Position numbers and translations under genes: made by a program. 6,067 nt of DNA from Elusimicrobia bacterium RIFCSPHIGHO2_02_FULL_57_9. Its GTDB lineage: Bacteria > Elusimicrobiota > Elusimicrobia > UBA1565 > UBA9628. The stretch's first letter is position 1. Each line of letters opens with the position of its first letter. Under the pieces are notes generated by a model, which saw nothing but the letters and a program-made list of their open reading frames with translations, was not told the origin of the DNA and searched no databases. The stretch lies in contig MGUO01000019.1 of NCBI GenBank assembly GCA_001800015.1, positions 17,197-23,263 of the forward strand, in the 5' to 3' direction. Of this stretch, positions 5,879-6,067 are shown piece after piece.

Positions 5879-5906
5879 TTGCCCCAACAAAATTTTTTGC
5901 TATAAT
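5879..5906 (+). promoter_or_regulatory. Sigma70-type promoter of the etfB-like gene, probably leaderless
   Basis: A perfect -10 hexamer TATAAT (5901-5906) lies six bases before the ATG at 5913. A weaker -35 candidate, TTGCCC (5879-5884, four of six), precedes it by 16 bases, starting four bases after the tRNA CCA end. The predicted start point is the A of the ATG, and no Shine-Dalgarno sequence is present. Confidence 0.65.
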
Positions 5907-5912
5907 CGAGCC

Positions 5913-6067
5913 ATGGGTTTGAACATAGTCGTCTGCGTCAAGAACACCCCCACCACGGTCAATGTCGGCGTGGACTCATCAACCGGCAAGGTGAAAAGCA
6001 CCGGCCTGATCTACGCCATGAATCCCTTCGATGAATTCGCGGTCGAAGAGGCCGTCCGCCTCAAAGA
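5913..6067 (+). CDS. etfB: Electron transfer flavoprotein beta subunit, 5' end only
   Basis: The 51 visible residues match the EtfB/FixA N-terminus: GLNIVVCVKNTPTTVNVGVD, then a variable turn with TGKVKSTG, then the hallmark MNPFDEFAVEEAVRLK. EtfB pairs with EtfA to carry electrons from acyl-CoA and other dehydrogenases to the quinone pool, with AMP and FAD bound in the dimer. An NTPTT sequence replaces the more usual xVPDT after VCVK, an ordinary variant. The gene runs off the right edge; an etfA partner would be expected next but is not visible. The ATG follows a TATAAT box by six bases without a ribosome binding site. It lies 37 bases past the tRNA gene and seems to be transcribed from its own promoter. 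Confidence 0.88.
   Translation, partial: MGLNIVVCVKNTPTTVNVGVDSSTGKVKSTGLIYAMNPFDEFAVEEAVRLK

Noticed and set aside
5888..5898. CAAAATTTTTT after the tRNA as an intrinsic terminator
   Set aside because: No GC-rich hairpin lies directly before the T tract. It is better explained as the AT-rich spacer of the etfB promoter.

Overview
The window is bacterial chromosomal DNA of moderate to fairly high GC content. It carries a minus-strand block of nine clear or probable genes (one cut by the left edge) plus one possible 18-codon ORF, followed on the plus strand by a tRNA gene and the start of an electron-transfer gene. I see no phage, insertion-sequence, CRISPR or toxin-antitoxin signature. The lineage cannot be fixed from this sequence. 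A chlorite-dismutase-family HemQ protein and a DUF420 membrane protein suggest an organism that makes haem and has a respiratory chain. A tRNA with an encoded CCA end and apparently leaderless operon-leading genes are the other hints.

Layout, in minus-strand transcription order (right to left). (1) A haem/respiration operon: a HemQ/Cld-family protein (5434-4682), a possible 18-codon linking ORF (4685-4629), a small degenerate GIY-YIG-like protein (4632-4222), and a four-helix DUF420/CtaM-like membrane protein (4220-3801). (2) A soluble histidine kinase (3701-2862) with an excellent Shine-Dalgarno sequence. (3) A signalling operon with its own sigma70-type promoter: an exported TPR protein (2810-2016), a transmembrane HAMP histidine kinase (2013-646), a stand-alone receiver (636-265), and a second receiver starting in a 4-base overlap and running off the left edge (268-1). 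On the plus strand, after a roughly 270-base intergenic region with a long perfect hairpin, come a tRNA-Tyr gene (5789-5875) and the 5' end of an EtfB-like gene (5913 to the right edge).

The signalling genes form a coherent set: two histidine kinases, at least one receiver without an output domain, and an exported TPR protein translated just before a kinase with an extracytoplasmic domain. This suggests a phosphorelay or a locomotion/behaviour-type pathway rather than a classical kinase plus DNA-binding regulator pair. The HemQ and DUF420 genes fit haem supply and terminal-oxidase assembly.

The most interesting signal is regulatory. Three promoter-proximal genes (TPR, hemQ, etfB) each have a -10 hexamer matching TATAAT in at least 5 of 6 positions exactly 6 nt before the start codon, a plausible -35 box 16-17 bp upstream, and no Shine-Dalgarno sequence. 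Transcription would begin on the first base of the start codon, so these look like leaderless mRNAs. Several genes inside the operons have ordinary Shine-Dalgarno sequences instead.
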